64,000 bases of DNA from Oceanospirillaceae bacterium (GCA_013215505.1 JABSQZ010000001.1:676881-740880), one strand, 5' to 3'. Positions 47,395-56,437 are shown, counted from the stretch's first letter. The notes: a model not told the origin generated them from the letters alone. A program made the numbers and translations.

Positions 47395-47798
47395 ATTTTC
47401 TCCTGACTCCGGCGTTAATCTAATTTTAATCTGCCGGTATTGAGGGTTTTAATGTCGCCAATATGGCCTCTCTTTTTGTGTTTTATGCTTTGCTTTGTAG
47501 CTATCGATTTGGCCGTCCTGCTGTTGCTGCAACTTAATCGAATTTATCACCCGCCCCTGTTTATTGATGATATTGCCGGTCTTAAAATCCAATACGCGGT
47601 TGCCATCACAAGAACCACACAATAAGTTCAAGCATTCCTGTTCAACGGCCACTGGATGGAATTAATTCTCTATTACTGGGGTTATTGAATGCGGCATTTC
47701 TCCCTCAAACCTAACCTCTGCATTTCGCTAACAACATTATCTGACCGATAACTATCTTGGCCATTTTGCATACCCTCCAAAAAGCCTAAAATATACTT

Positions 47799-48002
47799 TC
47801 ACAGTATTGAGGACACAACCGCATAAATTACCCAGATCGATATCACCGAAGATAAGCCGCACAAAAATAATAGCGTGGTGTAGGATTTGCTATTTGCTAT
47901 TTGCTTTTCTCGCAAATGTGCTGAAGAGTTACTAGTGTATGATTGCCGATCTTCGGGCAACTGTTGCGGCGAAAAGGTCCGGTAGGATTTATGCTCTAAC
48001 AT
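47799..48002 (-). CDS. Small single-pass membrane protein
   Basis: The start at 48002 (MLEHKSYRTFSPQQ) follows GGGAG at eight bases. The 67-residue product ends in one hydrophobic helix (YTTLLFLCGLSSVISIWVIY then AVVSSIL). No family is recognised. Confidence 0.5.
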   Translation of the reverse strand: MLEHKSYRTFSPQQLPEDRQSYTSNSSAHLREKQIANSKSYTTLLFLCGLSSVISIWVIYAVVSSIL

Positions 48003-48490
48003 TTGATTTTCTCCCAAGTATTGCGACGATACACAAAACTGGCAAAGCAGCATTGGCTTTATCTGTATCGCTTAACCCTTTGCAGGGCGTTAGCCGGTGA
48101 AATAAAAAGCATCCTCTTTGATTTTTTACTGCCCTTTGTATGGCTGTACTAAAACGATGCACGCCATGCTGAGGAGTCGGTGTTTCTATGCAGACAAGCA
48201 AAAGATATGCCAGCATCATAAGTAGACGCGTGATTGTGTAGGTTTGAGGAGTCGAATAATGGCCGTAACTGATTGCTAAGTGCCGTTAGCATTACCTATG
48301 CCTTGAGCAACAGGCTGCTGATCTTTCTGACGTAGCATCTCCTGTTGAAAACCGTTCTGCTGTGGGTTGTTCGCATTTCGTGGTACAGATTGCGGCGCAT
48401 TTCGCGAATCAGGAATTTGCCGTTCACTCGCCACAACTACTGTCGTACTACGCTGCTAAATATGTACCCTGTTGTGTCAATGCTTCACAA
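48003..48490. other. Intergenic region
   Basis: Several short overlapping frames exist but none is convincing; nothing is called here. Confidence 0.4.
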
Positions 48491-48612
48491 TAATGGCATA
48501 GCCCTGACGAGCGCAAGCCCCACCCAGTATAAAGACCGTGATAGTAGTTTTTCATCGGGGGAACCTGAAAATTCTGCCAGAAAAAACCTCGTCGAGGCGA
48601 GGTTATTTTGTT
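48491..48612. repeat. Paired intergenic repeat with hairpin, copy 1
   Basis: GGCATAGCCCTGACGAGCGC is followed by a TCATCGGGG segment and ends in AAAAAACCTCG-TCGAGG-CGAGGTTATTTT. A homologous block lies at 50391-50512. The A/T runs on both sides make the hairpin a possible terminator on either strand. It may encode a small structured RNA or be a remnant of a duplicated gene end. Confidence 0.6.
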
Positions 48613-48712
48613 GTTCAATAAACGAGAAGCGTAAAGGCTACAACGCTTTTGCTAGAGTAATTCTAAGGGCTATTGAGTGACTTTTCTGTATTGATGGCTG
48701 TTGCAGATTGAG

Positions 48713-48762
48713 CCTTTAGCCTTTAGCCTTTAACTTGACCACTTCAACCTTTAACCTTTAAC
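48713..48762. repeat. Short heptamer repeat CCTTTAG/CCTTTAA
   Basis: CCTTTAGCCTTTAGCCTTTA and, 13 bp later, ACCTTTAACCTTTAAC form an imperfect 7-bp tandem repeat. Confidence 0.8.
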
Positions 48763-49128
48763 AACGGGAATCAACCTGTTGGATAGCCAAATATAAAATA
48801 GACATATCCTATACAGACCGACCAAATTAAAAGCCTCATCAACTGTGCTTTGCGACTTGATACTTTTCTTACTATTTCTTTTATTTGACCCTGCATCCAT
48901 TACACCTAATAAATCATTCAAACCCAATCGATTAATCTGCGGCATCACTGCCTTCTAATTCAGCATCGATCCTGCATTCCTGACTTTATCAACACAGATG
49001 CATATTTACTATCCATTTTACAAACCAAGCAATCTGAGAGCTAATTTTTAATAATCAGGGCTTAATTGCTATTTCCCTAGGAAACACTCAATATTATTCG
49101 GAACATTTTCTAATTATGTGCTGTTTAT
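48763..49128. other. Intergenic region downstream of the PilZ gene
   Basis: A minus-strand frame at 48751-48948 (MMPQINRLGLNDLLGVMDAG) could be a small protein, but support is weak and it is not called as a gene. Confidence 0.3.
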
Positions 49129-49809
49129 TTATTCTGATTCAATCGCCATTTCATCAAGTAACACTGAAATTTTTGTTAATGATGATTCATCAAACATAAT
49201 TCCAACCAGCATATGACCATTCTCAAGCCGATTATTTTTAACATGTGCAGTGATGATTAAGGGCTCATCCATACCCGCAATAGTCATTGCTATATGAACA
49301 GGACACTTTTTGACACCACTTTTGCCGTTGCCCGGTTTAAATGAAAATTGGCAACCACGGGCAGAGATATCGACTATATAGCCACCAATACAATTACCGG
49401 TTAATCTATCAACAGATTTATACTGTGAAATTTGCGCGGGTAGATGAGTTTTTTTACGCTGATGTGTTCGTAGTTGACGGTTTTCAATACGCGTAGGGTA
49501 GTTTAAAAAAATCAATCTATTAGGCGCGGATAACACTTGCTGTATAGTCGTTGAAAAAGCCACACATTCACCATTTAGCCCTTCAAGAATAAAACGAACA
49601 ATGACACCGACCCCTGAGAGAAGTAGATCATTATAATCGCCGGGATTTAATTTACTGGGGAATTTAACCAGTAAATAACGCCCTAAATCGATACCAATAA
49701 CAGTAGGTTTTATTCTCACGACACTTGAGCCGCCGAGCTGCAGGTCAATCACCTTGCCCGGTTTTAGTTGATTTATAAACTCGTTTATAATTTTGTTATC
49801 TAGAACCAT
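49129..49809 (-). CDS. PilZ-domain c-di-GMP receptor, YcgR-like
   Basis: The start at 49809 (ATG, MVLDNKIINEF) is chosen because GAGGAC lies upstream; an earlier TTG would overlap that site. The 226-residue protein has an N-terminal YcgR-like domain and a C-terminal PilZ domain with the c-di-GMP motifs RTHQRKKTHLPA (RxxxR) and DISARGCQF (D-x-S-x-x-G). It probably slows flagellar rotation or acts on another motility target when c-di-GMP rises. Two chemoreceptors are in the same window but no flagellar genes. Confidence 0.85.
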   Translation of the reverse strand: MVLDNKIINEFINQLKPGKVIDLQLGGSSVVRIKPTVIGIDLGRYLLVKFPSKLNPGDYNDLLLSGVGVIVRFILEGLNGECVAFSTTIQQVLSAPNRLIFLNYPTRIENRQLRTHQRKKTHLPAQISQYKSVDRLTGNCIGGYIVDISARGCQFSFKPGNGKSGVKKCPVHIAMTIAGMDEPLIITAHVKNNRLENGHMLVGIMFDESSLTKISVLLDEMAIESE

Positions 49810-50390
49810 AATTGCTAACGTCCTCAAAATTTTTTATCAATATTGCATTAGCAACATATGAAATTCAATAGCTTAGTTAATTGTTTTTACTGCATTTTTA
49901 AAACAACAGTATGAATATTCATATACTATTCATTCACCATTCATTCAGTACAAGACCCAGTATTGATGCTGCCTATATTTTAGCTGGGGTGTCAGTTTTT
50001 TAGAGGACAACTGTGTATCTTATATTATGGTAATTTATGGGTTACTCGAATAAGTCCCCCAGGGAAAATTCAGAGGAAAGCGATGTCTCTTCATAATTTA
50101 TGACTTGATTTTGAAGTCACATGCGATGCCAGATAAATTTTTCGTGAAAATACGACACTGTTTCCTGCGCGGTAGAAACAAGGGGCATGCAAACTAGGTA
50201 GGTGTTTATATTTATATCTGAATTTCAACTCATGAATTTATAAGATTCACCCCAATTAGTGATAACTTCACTCATCCAGAAAATTCACTAAAAATACAAG
50301 ATTACTAGAGGCTATAAAGAAATATTCAAATCTAGTGATTCTTGAGAGCTTAATTTTCGGCAGGATTGCCATGATTGCCGTTCTCACAAA
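49810..50390. other. Upstream region of the PilZ gene
   Basis: No gene is seen. Repeats of TATTCAT/CATTCA near 49915-49945 are noted only as low-complexity sequence. Confidence 0.4.
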
Positions 50391-50512
50391 AGGCATAGCT
50401 CGGACGAGCGCAGCCTCACCTGCAGTTTATTAACCCCGTCAGCAGCTTTTCCATCGGGGATTATCAAATTTCAGGCATAAAAATGCCCCGTATATTTGGC
50501 GGGGCTGCTTTT
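50391..50512. repeat. Paired intergenic repeat with hairpin, copy 2
   Basis: GGCATAGCTCGGACGAGCGC, CCATCGGGGA and the hairpin GCCCCG-N9-CGGGGC with flanking ATTTTT on the minus side match the block at 48491-48612. It is the second member of the pair, 1.9 kb away, in the same orientation. Confidence 0.6.
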
Positions 50513-50744
50513 GAGTTAAGATTGGCAATATATATAATTGAGTAGTACTTGTTGCACCGATAAGTTTGAATTTCTAACAGCAGCTAAGTAAATGAGCGAC
50601 TGGCTGCTTCACTTGATTATTGTTAAGCCGCGCCGGACCAGTTTACTGGGCAATACAGTCCCGCTAATACACTGCAGCCGAATAGGATTTACTGATCTCT
50701 CTGGGCTTCAGGGCTGTCATTAATCGGCCGGGCAGTGGTCCTCT

Positions 50745-51227
50745 CTAAAAGTATTTGAAATTAAATTGAAGCTGGAAAGTGGCAACCTTGGATTCATCGC
50801 CAAAGGGCATTAATCCAACACTCAACTTGACCGCGCGATGACCAAAGGTCAGTGCGGGTAAAATAACGAAGGGAATATCAGTGCGTCTCTCGTAACCGCT
50901 AATCAGGAAAAAATTTAAGCTGGGCGCGACCGTCCAGTCACCAAAATAGAAGTCTTTGTGCCAGTTGACCCCGGCGTATACACTGTCTTTGTTGTAGCTG
51001 TTTTTAAACCCGCCGACACGTAAATCCAAGTTATCCTTAAGCCCGTAGCTAATCCCCAGGCCTGGGTTGGTCTCGGTGTATTTATGCGCAGTGCCATTTT
51101 CAGTGTAAGTACTTTTACCGTGTCTGGAAAAGCCATTAATATCTAAAGTGATCTCCCCCATCTCTAAAGCAGAAGCACTGCCCGCTAGACAAAAAGCTAA
51201 TGCCCCATAGAGTAACTGATATCTCAT
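50745..51227 (-). CDS. Outer-membrane beta-barrel-like protein
   Basis: The start at 51227 (MRYQLLYGALAFCLAGSASA) is set by AGGGAG seven bases upstream and the complete signal peptide. The mature protein of about 140 residues has alternating strands (LGISYGLKDNLDLRVGGFKN, YAGVNWHKDFYFGDWTVAPS) and ends in a C-terminal aromatic strand, ATFQLQFNFKYF, the usual BamA signal. It resembles small acyltransferase- or porin-like eight-strand barrels, but no catalytic motif is clear. Confidence 0.75.
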   Translation of the reverse strand: MRYQLLYGALAFCLAGSASALEMGEITLDINGFSRHGKSTYTENGTAHKYTETNPGLGISYGLKDNLDLRVGGFKNSYNKDSVYAGVNWHKDFYFGDWTVAPSLNFFLISGYERRTDIPFVILPALTFGHRAVKLSVGLMPFGDESKVATFQLQFNFKYF

Positions 51228-51824
51228 ACTTAAACTCCCTAGTTTGATCGCACTATATTTAATGGAGTCAGAAAATAAGTGCTTCATAAAAATGAAAATC
51301 CCTTTCCAACGTTTATGCCTACTACCACTCTGATTGACAGCCAATTCGAACCATGCCCAAAATCTATTCATGTCTACTGAAGATAACGAACGTTTTCGGG
51401 GATAACTATAGATATTGGTCTTTCATAAACTTGAGCTTGCTCTATCTGATATTCAGTTATCTTTGCCATCTTCTATTAATTACGATTGCCGATCAGTTCC
51501 CTATCAGCTGTACAGCCTTTCAAAGTGCTTTGTATCTATTTCTACTATCTGACTAATTTATATACAAAACAGTATTCGTGCAAATGAATATAGTATAATT
51601 AATCCCTTAACTATTAATAACTCAATCAAAAGCTTATACAATTTTGAGTTGCGCGAACTTAAACACAGTGTTGGAATGCCTTCTTGTTAGCCCGCGAAAA
51701 TCCCACATCCATAATTCAAGTTCAATTTGGAAATGACACGCTCTTCATGCGCTCTCAGCAGGCGCAGGCTGCCAACATCATGTTGTTGTTATCTCATGAA
51801 TTTATAGGAATGCTCTATAAGCAT
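51228..51824. other. Intergenic region
   Basis: The only long plus-strand frame (from 51684, MLARENPTSIIQVQFGND) runs antisense through the tautomerase gene. Its first 40 residues may be a gene remnant. Nothing firm is called. Confidence 0.35.
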
Positions 51825-52013
51825 TCAAGATTTGTCACTGTGCAATTTACCAGCCTTACCCCAATGTTCATCATCAAAGTTTTGAAAAAAGACTGTGACG
51901 GCTTCTGGCTTCAACTCATACGCCTCTTCAAAAGCCTCTGTGATGCGTTTTAATAAAAGCTGCCTTTGCGCTTTACTGCGTCCCGGGGACTGCTGAATAG
52001 TAACTATCGGCAT
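51825..52013 (-). CDS. 4-oxalocrotonate tautomerase-family protein
   Basis: The start at 52013 places proline as residue 2 (MPIVTIQQSPGRS), becoming the catalytic Pro1 after methionine removal. The 62-residue length and the conserved core KRITEAFEEAYELKPEAVTV, then VFFQNFDDEHWGKAG, fit small tautomerase-superfamily enzymes. Substrate is unknown. Confidence 0.85.
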   Translation of the reverse strand: MPIVTIQQSPGRSKAQRQLLLKRITEAFEEAYELKPEAVTVFFQNFDDEHWGKAGKLHSDKS

Positions 52014-52288
52014 GGCAAATTTTTCCGTCAAGGGTGTTTTGTTTATAGGCTGCTATAGATGAAACATAGCAGTCTAATAGGAAGCTAAAAAATAACGAAT
52101 TTACAGTATCGCTAAGTCTGGGTAGCCCAGTTATCAGTGTTAGCGTCATTCCCAATAGATACCGTCAGGCTAGCGCTGTCATGCATCTAAACGTTAAATG
52201 CACAGTAACAGTCGTTTGTCTGGTTAATTCAAGCATGAGAATATTGAGTTAGAAAATGGCAACGAATAGACAAAGGATAGCTATTGCC

Positions 52289-52335
52289 CTCCCCTGGTTT
52301 GAGACTAAATATCAAACACAGAGGAGGGTTTTTAT
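52289..52335 (+). terminator. Plus-strand terminator-like hairpin without an upstream gene
   Basis: CCCTCC...GGTTTGA-N9-TCAAAC...GGAGGG followed by TTTTTATT forms a long interrupted stem oriented on the plus strand. Genes on both sides are minus strand. It may end an unannotated small RNA or simply be a hairpin downstream of the SMP-30-like gene. Confidence 0.55.
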
Positions 52336-52358
52336 TCAACTGAGATTATTTACTTTTC

Positions 52359-53327
52359 TTATGGAAGGGAAACTTCAACCAACCTAAATGGAGGCGATGG
52401 CTTTCCACAGCTTTCAGGTGCACACCAAAAGTTGCCCCCTTGCGCTTCTACAATCCAAGCACTTCCATTGTGGTAAGCAAAAGTTGCAATGCCATTTAAT
52501 CCGTCGGAAACACGACTCACTTCACCCTTGTGCTCAGTTTGATTCACGTGAATGATCGACATACCACCTGATCCACCTTCTGCAGCAGCCAAGGTATTAG
52601 GCCCTATTAATTTAAGGCCGTCTGGTCGTCTTAAATCTTTTGATAGTAATATCTCAGCTGGTACTCCTGAACCCCCATTAGATTCAATGGGAATTTGCCA
52701 CAGTGAACCGACTTTTTGATTAACCACATAAATTAAATCTAACGAATTATCGACATCAATCCCATTCAAACTCCATTGATCAGCACCTAATGCAGAATCG
52801 TTGATCCATTCAACAAGTTTTGTTCCAGCGCGAGGTAGTTTTAGGATACGAGGACTCCAGGAATCCGTTACATACAGTGTCCCTTTCTTGTCCATAGTCA
52901 AATCGTTACAAAATCCTCCTCCGGGTAAATCAAAACTACCTTTGGCTGCGCCTGTTGTTAAATCAAATGCTTTTACAGCAGGAGGGTTAGTTCCCATCAA
53001 ATTGGAAACTCCATATCCGAGATGCCCAGCATCTGAAGAACAAGCCCATAATATGTTGTCTGTTTCATCAACATAGAGACCAAGTACTGAAACAAGCCCA
53101 TTCGAACCCGCTTCGATAAAGGGTACTGCCTTATTGGTTCCAGGCAGGGCTCTTGAAATGGAACCTTCTTTCATACTCCCTATGTAAAATGTGCCATTGC
53201 TTGAAACAGTAACCCCTTCAGGAAAGGTATGTTCCTTAGGAAGTTCAATGGTCGCCGCAGATGCGGTTGCTGTTAAAGATATTGCCAAAGATGTGATGGA
53301 TACTATTTTTGTTAGCTGTTTTAACAT
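52359..53327 (-). CDS. Secreted SMP-30/NHL-like beta-propeller protein
   Basis: This 322-residue protein has a signal peptide (IVSITSLAISLTATASA). The six-bladed propeller pattern of SMP-30/gluconolactonase-like proteins follows, with repeated PEGV, NDLTMDKKGTLYVTDSWS, LNGIDVDNSLDLIYVVNQ and RPDGLKLIGPNTLAAAEG. A lactonase or sugar-binding role is possible, but metal ligands cannot be assigned with confidence. Confidence 0.8.
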   Translation of the reverse strand: MLKQLTKIVSITSLAISLTATASAATIELPKEHTFPEGVTVSSNGTFYIGSMKEGSISRALPGTNKAVPFIEAGSNGLVSVLGLYVDETDNILWACSSDAGHLGYGVSNLMGTNPPAVKAFDLTTGAAKGSFDLPGGGFCNDLTMDKKGTLYVTDSWSPRILKLPRAGTKLVEWINDSALGADQWSLNGIDVDNSLDLIYVVNQKVGSLWQIPIESNGGSGVPAEILLSKDLRRPDGLKLIGPNTLAAAEGGSGGMSIIHVNQTEHKGEVSRVSDGLNGIATFAYHNGSAWIVEAQGGNFWCAPESCGKPSPPFRLVEVSLP

Positions 53328-53991
53328 GTCATCTCCCTTTAATGTTTAAACGTCAGTTGGGTAAGTTTTGGGTTTCCCCATCTACCAATCATTTGTTTCT
53401 TTATAAAGTCCTTCTCTCATAATTGAAATAAATTTCACTATGTGATATATATTTCAATCAAAGTAATATATCACGCAGTGCTAAATATCTCAAGATCAAA
53501 CACCTATCCAGGACATTGTTTAGCTCCGTGGACACTCCCTGTGGGACTGAAACGTTCTCTTCATCTACTCATTAGAAGGTTTTTTGCTGTACTTAAAGTT
53601 CGGTCCCTGCCTGCTCAAGTCAGAGCTAAGACACATATAACAAGGTAATGACGGTTATCAAGCTGATTGATCTAGGCCTATAAACACCGGGTGATTTGTT
53701 TCATAGACCCATCCCCTAAGTTAAACAGTTTCATTCTCGGGTCTACTGACCCAATACGGCCTCTTCGTCCTGGTTTCCGCATTAGAACAAGGCGACAGGA
53801 AGGTATTGCAGGGCTAGCAGCGTGAATAAAGTTGAATTCTTTTAACTTTTTATAATCGGACTAATAGCAGTTTTAGTTCTGGGGTTTGTGGTTATGAGTT
53901 TGTTTGTAGCGGCTAGAGCCAACTTAACGGCGGAGGTTTGTATAAGATGATTTTGTACTGCAGGAAATATTATTAACAGGGAGAGAAATAC
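53328..53991. other. Intergenic stretch with a membrane-segment frame
   Basis: A plus-strand frame at 53846-53950 reads FIIGLIAVLVLGFVVMSLFV to a stop but has no usable start. Together with the small gene that follows, it could be a trace of a filamentous-phage-like element. Confidence 0.35.
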
Positions 53992-54126
53992 TTGAACGCA
54001 TATTTAGTACTTAGTTTTAAAGGTAAGGCCCTAGGGAGCATCACATCATCGGGGTTAACGCGCGAAGAGACACTTGTTAGAGCCGTGGCTGTATTCGGGC
54101 CTTGTCGGATTAAAGAAGATAAGTAA
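53992..54126 (+). CDS. Candidate 44-residue small protein
   Basis: A TTG start with AGGGAG at proper distance opens a 44-codon frame (NAYLVLSFKGKALGSITSSG, then LTREETLVRAVAVFGPC). The sequence looks like a compact beta-alpha fold of a phage-type small protein. It is preceded by the membrane-helix frame. No family is recognised and the call is tentative. Confidence 0.4.
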   Translation: MNAYLVLSFKGKALGSITSSGLTREETLVRAVAVFGPCRIKEDK

Positions 54127-54507
54127 TGGCGGTGAAGATGCGCTCGGGATTACTCATCGCTGCGCTCTTCGACCTGCGGGATTATCTTTGCAAGCTCCGA
54201 TATTGGCTCGCTTCGCTCGGCTCGAACCCTAGTGTGATTATTTTTTGAATTTTATCAAATTCCATTTAACACCGATAATAATAACAACAATATATCAACA
54301 ACTTAGAAAAAATACAAACGCATAGAAAAGATATTTAATGGTTTATACATGTGACGATTTTGCCCCAAAAACGCCCCTAATAAATCTTCATAATGCTATT
54401 CAGACTCTCCTTTTTCAGTCACATATCTCTTCTTTTTTCCTATATACAATCCAAAAAATTCATTTTATGCTTCATATCCCTCATACAGATTAATGGACTA
54501 ATCGAAT
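54127..54507. other. GC-rich then AT-rich intergenic stretch
   Basis: 54140-54235 is more GC-rich than its surroundings (GCGCTCGGGATTACTCATCG). The following 270 bp are AT-rich. No gene is recognised. Confidence 0.35.
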
Positions 54508-54599
54508 GATGATTTCACTACTATCCGATACAGTTATCGAATCCCTTTCTTCGATTGCGGCGCCATGATCGCTAAACCAATAGAACAAGGTGATTACGC
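54508..54599 (+). pseudogene. 67-residue zinc-ribbon-like family, truncated copy
   Basis: ATGATTTCACTACTATCCGA starts exactly like the intact copies, then a deletion shifts the frame within ten codons. The DNA resumes similarity at GCTAAACCAATAGAA, and the copy ends where the next YKLKYI gene starts. Confidence 0.7.
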
Positions 54600-54857
54600 A
54601 TGACCCCTATAATTTATAAACTTAAGTACCTCCGCAAAAGTCATAAAAAACCAGGCACCTATACCTCTAATACCCCTGTTATAGTCGGTGATATTATTGA
54701 AATTGAAGCTGACGATTTACGGCATGTGTCTAAAATCAGAAAACTCATATTTGGTGATCAACTAGTTCTTTCCAAATCCCTAGATTCCAATGAATTGGCA
54801 TACCTATCAGCTATTAAACAAGGAGTTCTGAGAAAACAGCCGGAGAATCGTGCCTAA
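54600..54857 (+). CDS. YKLKYI-family small protein, copy at 54.6 kb
   Basis: This 85-residue protein is nearly identical to the copy at 20546 from VGDIIEIEADDLRHVSKIRK to AYLSAIK, differing mainly at the N-terminal third and in a longer tail (QPENRA). It directly follows the truncated zinc-ribbon copy, so the two-gene order is conserved although the first partner is dead. Confidence 0.7.
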   Translation: MTPIIYKLKYLRKSHKKPGTYTSNTPVIVGDIIEIEADDLRHVSKIRKLIFGDQLVLSKSLDSNELAYLSAIKQGVLRKQPENRA

Positions 54858-54887
54858 CTAATAGGTTCAGTAATCTGGTTATCTGCT

Positions 54888-54960
54888 CAAAGCAACCCTA
54901 ATCATCAGTATGTATTTCAATATCGGCTATAACTGGGAACTGGATTACATTACTCATGAT
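54888..54960 (-). pseudogene. KilA-N fragment
   Basis: ATG then NVIQFPVIADIEIHTDD and a stop. It is the first 19 codons of the fragment seen at 19334. It lies upstream of the small gene at 55070. Confidence 0.6.
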
Positions 54961-55069
54961 TAGTACCTGTTTTAATTTTGTGGCTTTTCATGTTCAGGAC
55001 ACATTGACAATTGATTTACTATTCATCTACTATCGAGGTTCTCACACCAATCCGATAAAGGAATTACGG

Positions 55070-55309
55070 ATGACTTCTATCACTTATAATCTCAAGCACA
55101 TTGGGAAGGACCCCGTAGGTTCAGAAACATATACATCTAATATGGCTGTTAAAGTTGGCGATGTAATTGAGGTTGATAGTGCCGACTTCCACTATATTTC
55201 TAGAATCAAGGAGCTTAAATCAGCCTATCAACTTGTTATTTCAGAGCCCTGCAACACCTATGACATGGCCTATCAATTAGCAATTCAGCAAGGGTTTCGG
55301 CTCGGATAG
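55070..55309 (+). CDS. YKLKYI-family small protein, copy at 55.1 kb
   Basis: The start at 55070 follows AAAGGAAT. The 79-residue product, MTSITYNLKHIGKDPVGSET, keeps YTSNMAVKVGDVIEVDSADF and the C-terminal AYQLAIQQGFRLG. Many positions differ from the 20.5- and 54.6-kb copies, so it is an independent lineage of the family. Confidence 0.68.
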   Translation: MTSITYNLKHIGKDPVGSETYTSNMAVKVGDVIEVDSADFHYISRIKELKSAYQLVISEPCNTYDMAYQLAIQQGFRLG

Positions 55310-55330
55310 AGATAGTTTTTTGCCTGACGA

Positions 55331-55427
55331 ATGCGTTCAAAAATACGCTTACCCGCTTCAAACCACCCTGCTCATCAGTAGGTATTTCAATACCGGCTAT
55401 AACTGGAAACTGGATTACATCACTCAT
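55331..55427 (-). pseudogene. KilA-N fragment with aberrant tail
   Basis: It begins MSDVIQFPVIAGIEIPTDEQ, as the other fragments do, but after about 21 residues the sequence no longer resembles the regulator. The open frame continues antisense into the 55070 gene, which I do not count as coding. Confidence 0.6.
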
Positions 55428-55537
55428 GATTAGTACCTGTATTACTTTTGTAACCTGTCACGCATTGGACACACTGACAATTGATTCAGTATTCATTTGC
55501 TATCAAGTCCCCACATCATCGAGCAAAGGAGCGGCGG

Positions 55538-55765
55538 ATGGCATATACCACTTATAAACTCAAGTACATTGAAAGATCTCGTAATAAGCCAAAAACCTAT
55601 ACTTCTGTTAACTCTGTTGTTGCTGGCGATGTCATTGAGATTGAAACTGGGGATTTCCGCTATGTGTCTAAAGTGAGGAAACTGGTATTTGGTCTTTTAC
55701 TTATTCTTTCAGGCTCCCTTGATCCCAATGAAAGGTCATCTCTATCAGCAGGTAAGCAAGCGTGA
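55538..55765 (+). CDS. YKLKYI-family small protein, copy at 55.5 kb
   Basis: The start at 55538 follows AAAGGAG. The 75-residue product, MAYTTYKLKYIERSRNKPKT, keeps VAGDVIEIETGDFRYVSKVR and a serine-rich C-terminus, slightly shortened relative to the others (LDPNERSSLSAGKQA). Confidence 0.66.
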   Translation: MAYTTYKLKYIERSRNKPKTYTSVNSVVAGDVIEIETGDFRYVSKVRKLVFGLLLILSGSLDPNERSSLSAGKQA

Positions 55766-55797
55766 CTGAAAGGATAAATAGGCCTTCATGTCTAACT

Positions 55798-55893
55798 AAT
55801 GCGTTCAGTTATCTGCTTAAAGCCGCCCTGGTCATCAGGGCGTATTTCAATACCGGCTATAACTGGAAACTGGATTGCATTACTGATCATTAG
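55798..55893 (-). pseudogene. KilA-N fragment
   Basis: It reads SNAIQFPVIAGIEIRPDDQG then GFKQITERI and a stop, without an ATG at the expected place. It is the same decayed regulator start, upstream of the zinc-ribbon gene at 55999. Confidence 0.55.
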
Positions 55894-55907
55894 TAGCTGT
55901 TTTAATT

Positions 55908-55923
55908 TTGTGACATGTCACAA
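55908..55923. promoter_or_regulatory. 16-bp palindromic operator-like site
   Basis: TTGTGACATGTCACAA is a perfect palindrome midway between the KilA-N fragment and the zinc-ribbon gene. Related half-sites (GTCAC ... GACACA) occur at the same place in the modules at 19.57, 46.30, 55.45 and 56.95 kb. Confidence 0.55.
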
Positions 55924-55998
55924 TTTTCAGACTCTAGACAATTCAATATCTTCCGCTATTTTGTATAACCCCATAAAGATTAAAGGACTAATCGAATT

Positions 55999-56202
55999 AT
56001 GATTTCACTGCTATCCGATACTGCTATCAGGATCTCATGCTTCAATTGCAGCTCTAAAGTTGTTAAACCAATGAAGTGGGTTAAAAGCCATAATCGGGTT
56101 GCTTGTAAATGCGGTACTTCGATCAGACTCAATACCCCACAACTTATCGTTGAAATAGCTAGAGATGAACTTAGCTTCGCATCGCTAAATTGGGCGGTTT
56201 AA
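55999..56202 (+). CDS. 67-residue zinc-ribbon-like small protein, copy at 56 kb
   Basis: MISLLSDTAIRISCFNC with a cysteine pair in ACKCGTSIRLN is an intact copy. It is closest to the broken gene at 19657; the flanks are shared for about 500 bp. The ATAAAGATTAAAGGACTAAT leader, including the ribosome site, is identical in several copies. Confidence 0.72.
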   Translation: MISLLSDTAIRISCFNCSSKVVKPMKWVKSHNRVACKCGTSIRLNTPQLIVEIARDELSFASLNWAV

Positions 56203-56400
56203 CTCCTCTTCTTGATTCCGAAAAAATGAATTCTCTTATTTCAAATTCCGATTGGATACTTCTCCGATCCTGACCCATACTCAGTACGCAGCTAGTAGAA
56301 ACCGCCTAATGGATCCCCTTATCCATAGCGATTTGTACCTTTTGAGCTGGTCACTCCTGGGGCGTTGATCCCCAGAAGTGACCAATCCCTTTCCTTTCCC
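56203..56400 (+). repeat. Conserved block with long hairpin, second copy
   Basis: This block matches 19861-20050. Its hairpin GGTCACTCCTGGGG-CGTTGAT-CCCCAGAAGTGACC (56349-56383) is a 14-bp stem with one mismatch, better formed than at 20006. It follows the zinc-ribbon gene in both places. Confidence 0.7.
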
Positions 56401-56437
56401 CTAAAATCTAGTACCCCTTGAAATACTGGGGATACAA

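Noticed and set aside
48345-48680. 111-codon plus-strand frame
   Set aside because: Composition is arginine/cysteine-rich without pattern, no ribosome site, and it covers the paired intergenic repeat and its hairpin.
55236-55330. 3' part of the minus-strand frame starting MSDVIQF
   Set aside because: It runs antisense through the small gene at 55070 and no longer resembles the KilA-N fragment, so only the first part is kept.
55908-55923. CRP-cAMP binding site
   Set aside because: The TGTGA and TCACA arms are separated by four bases instead of six, and the site recurs only in the phage-like modules.
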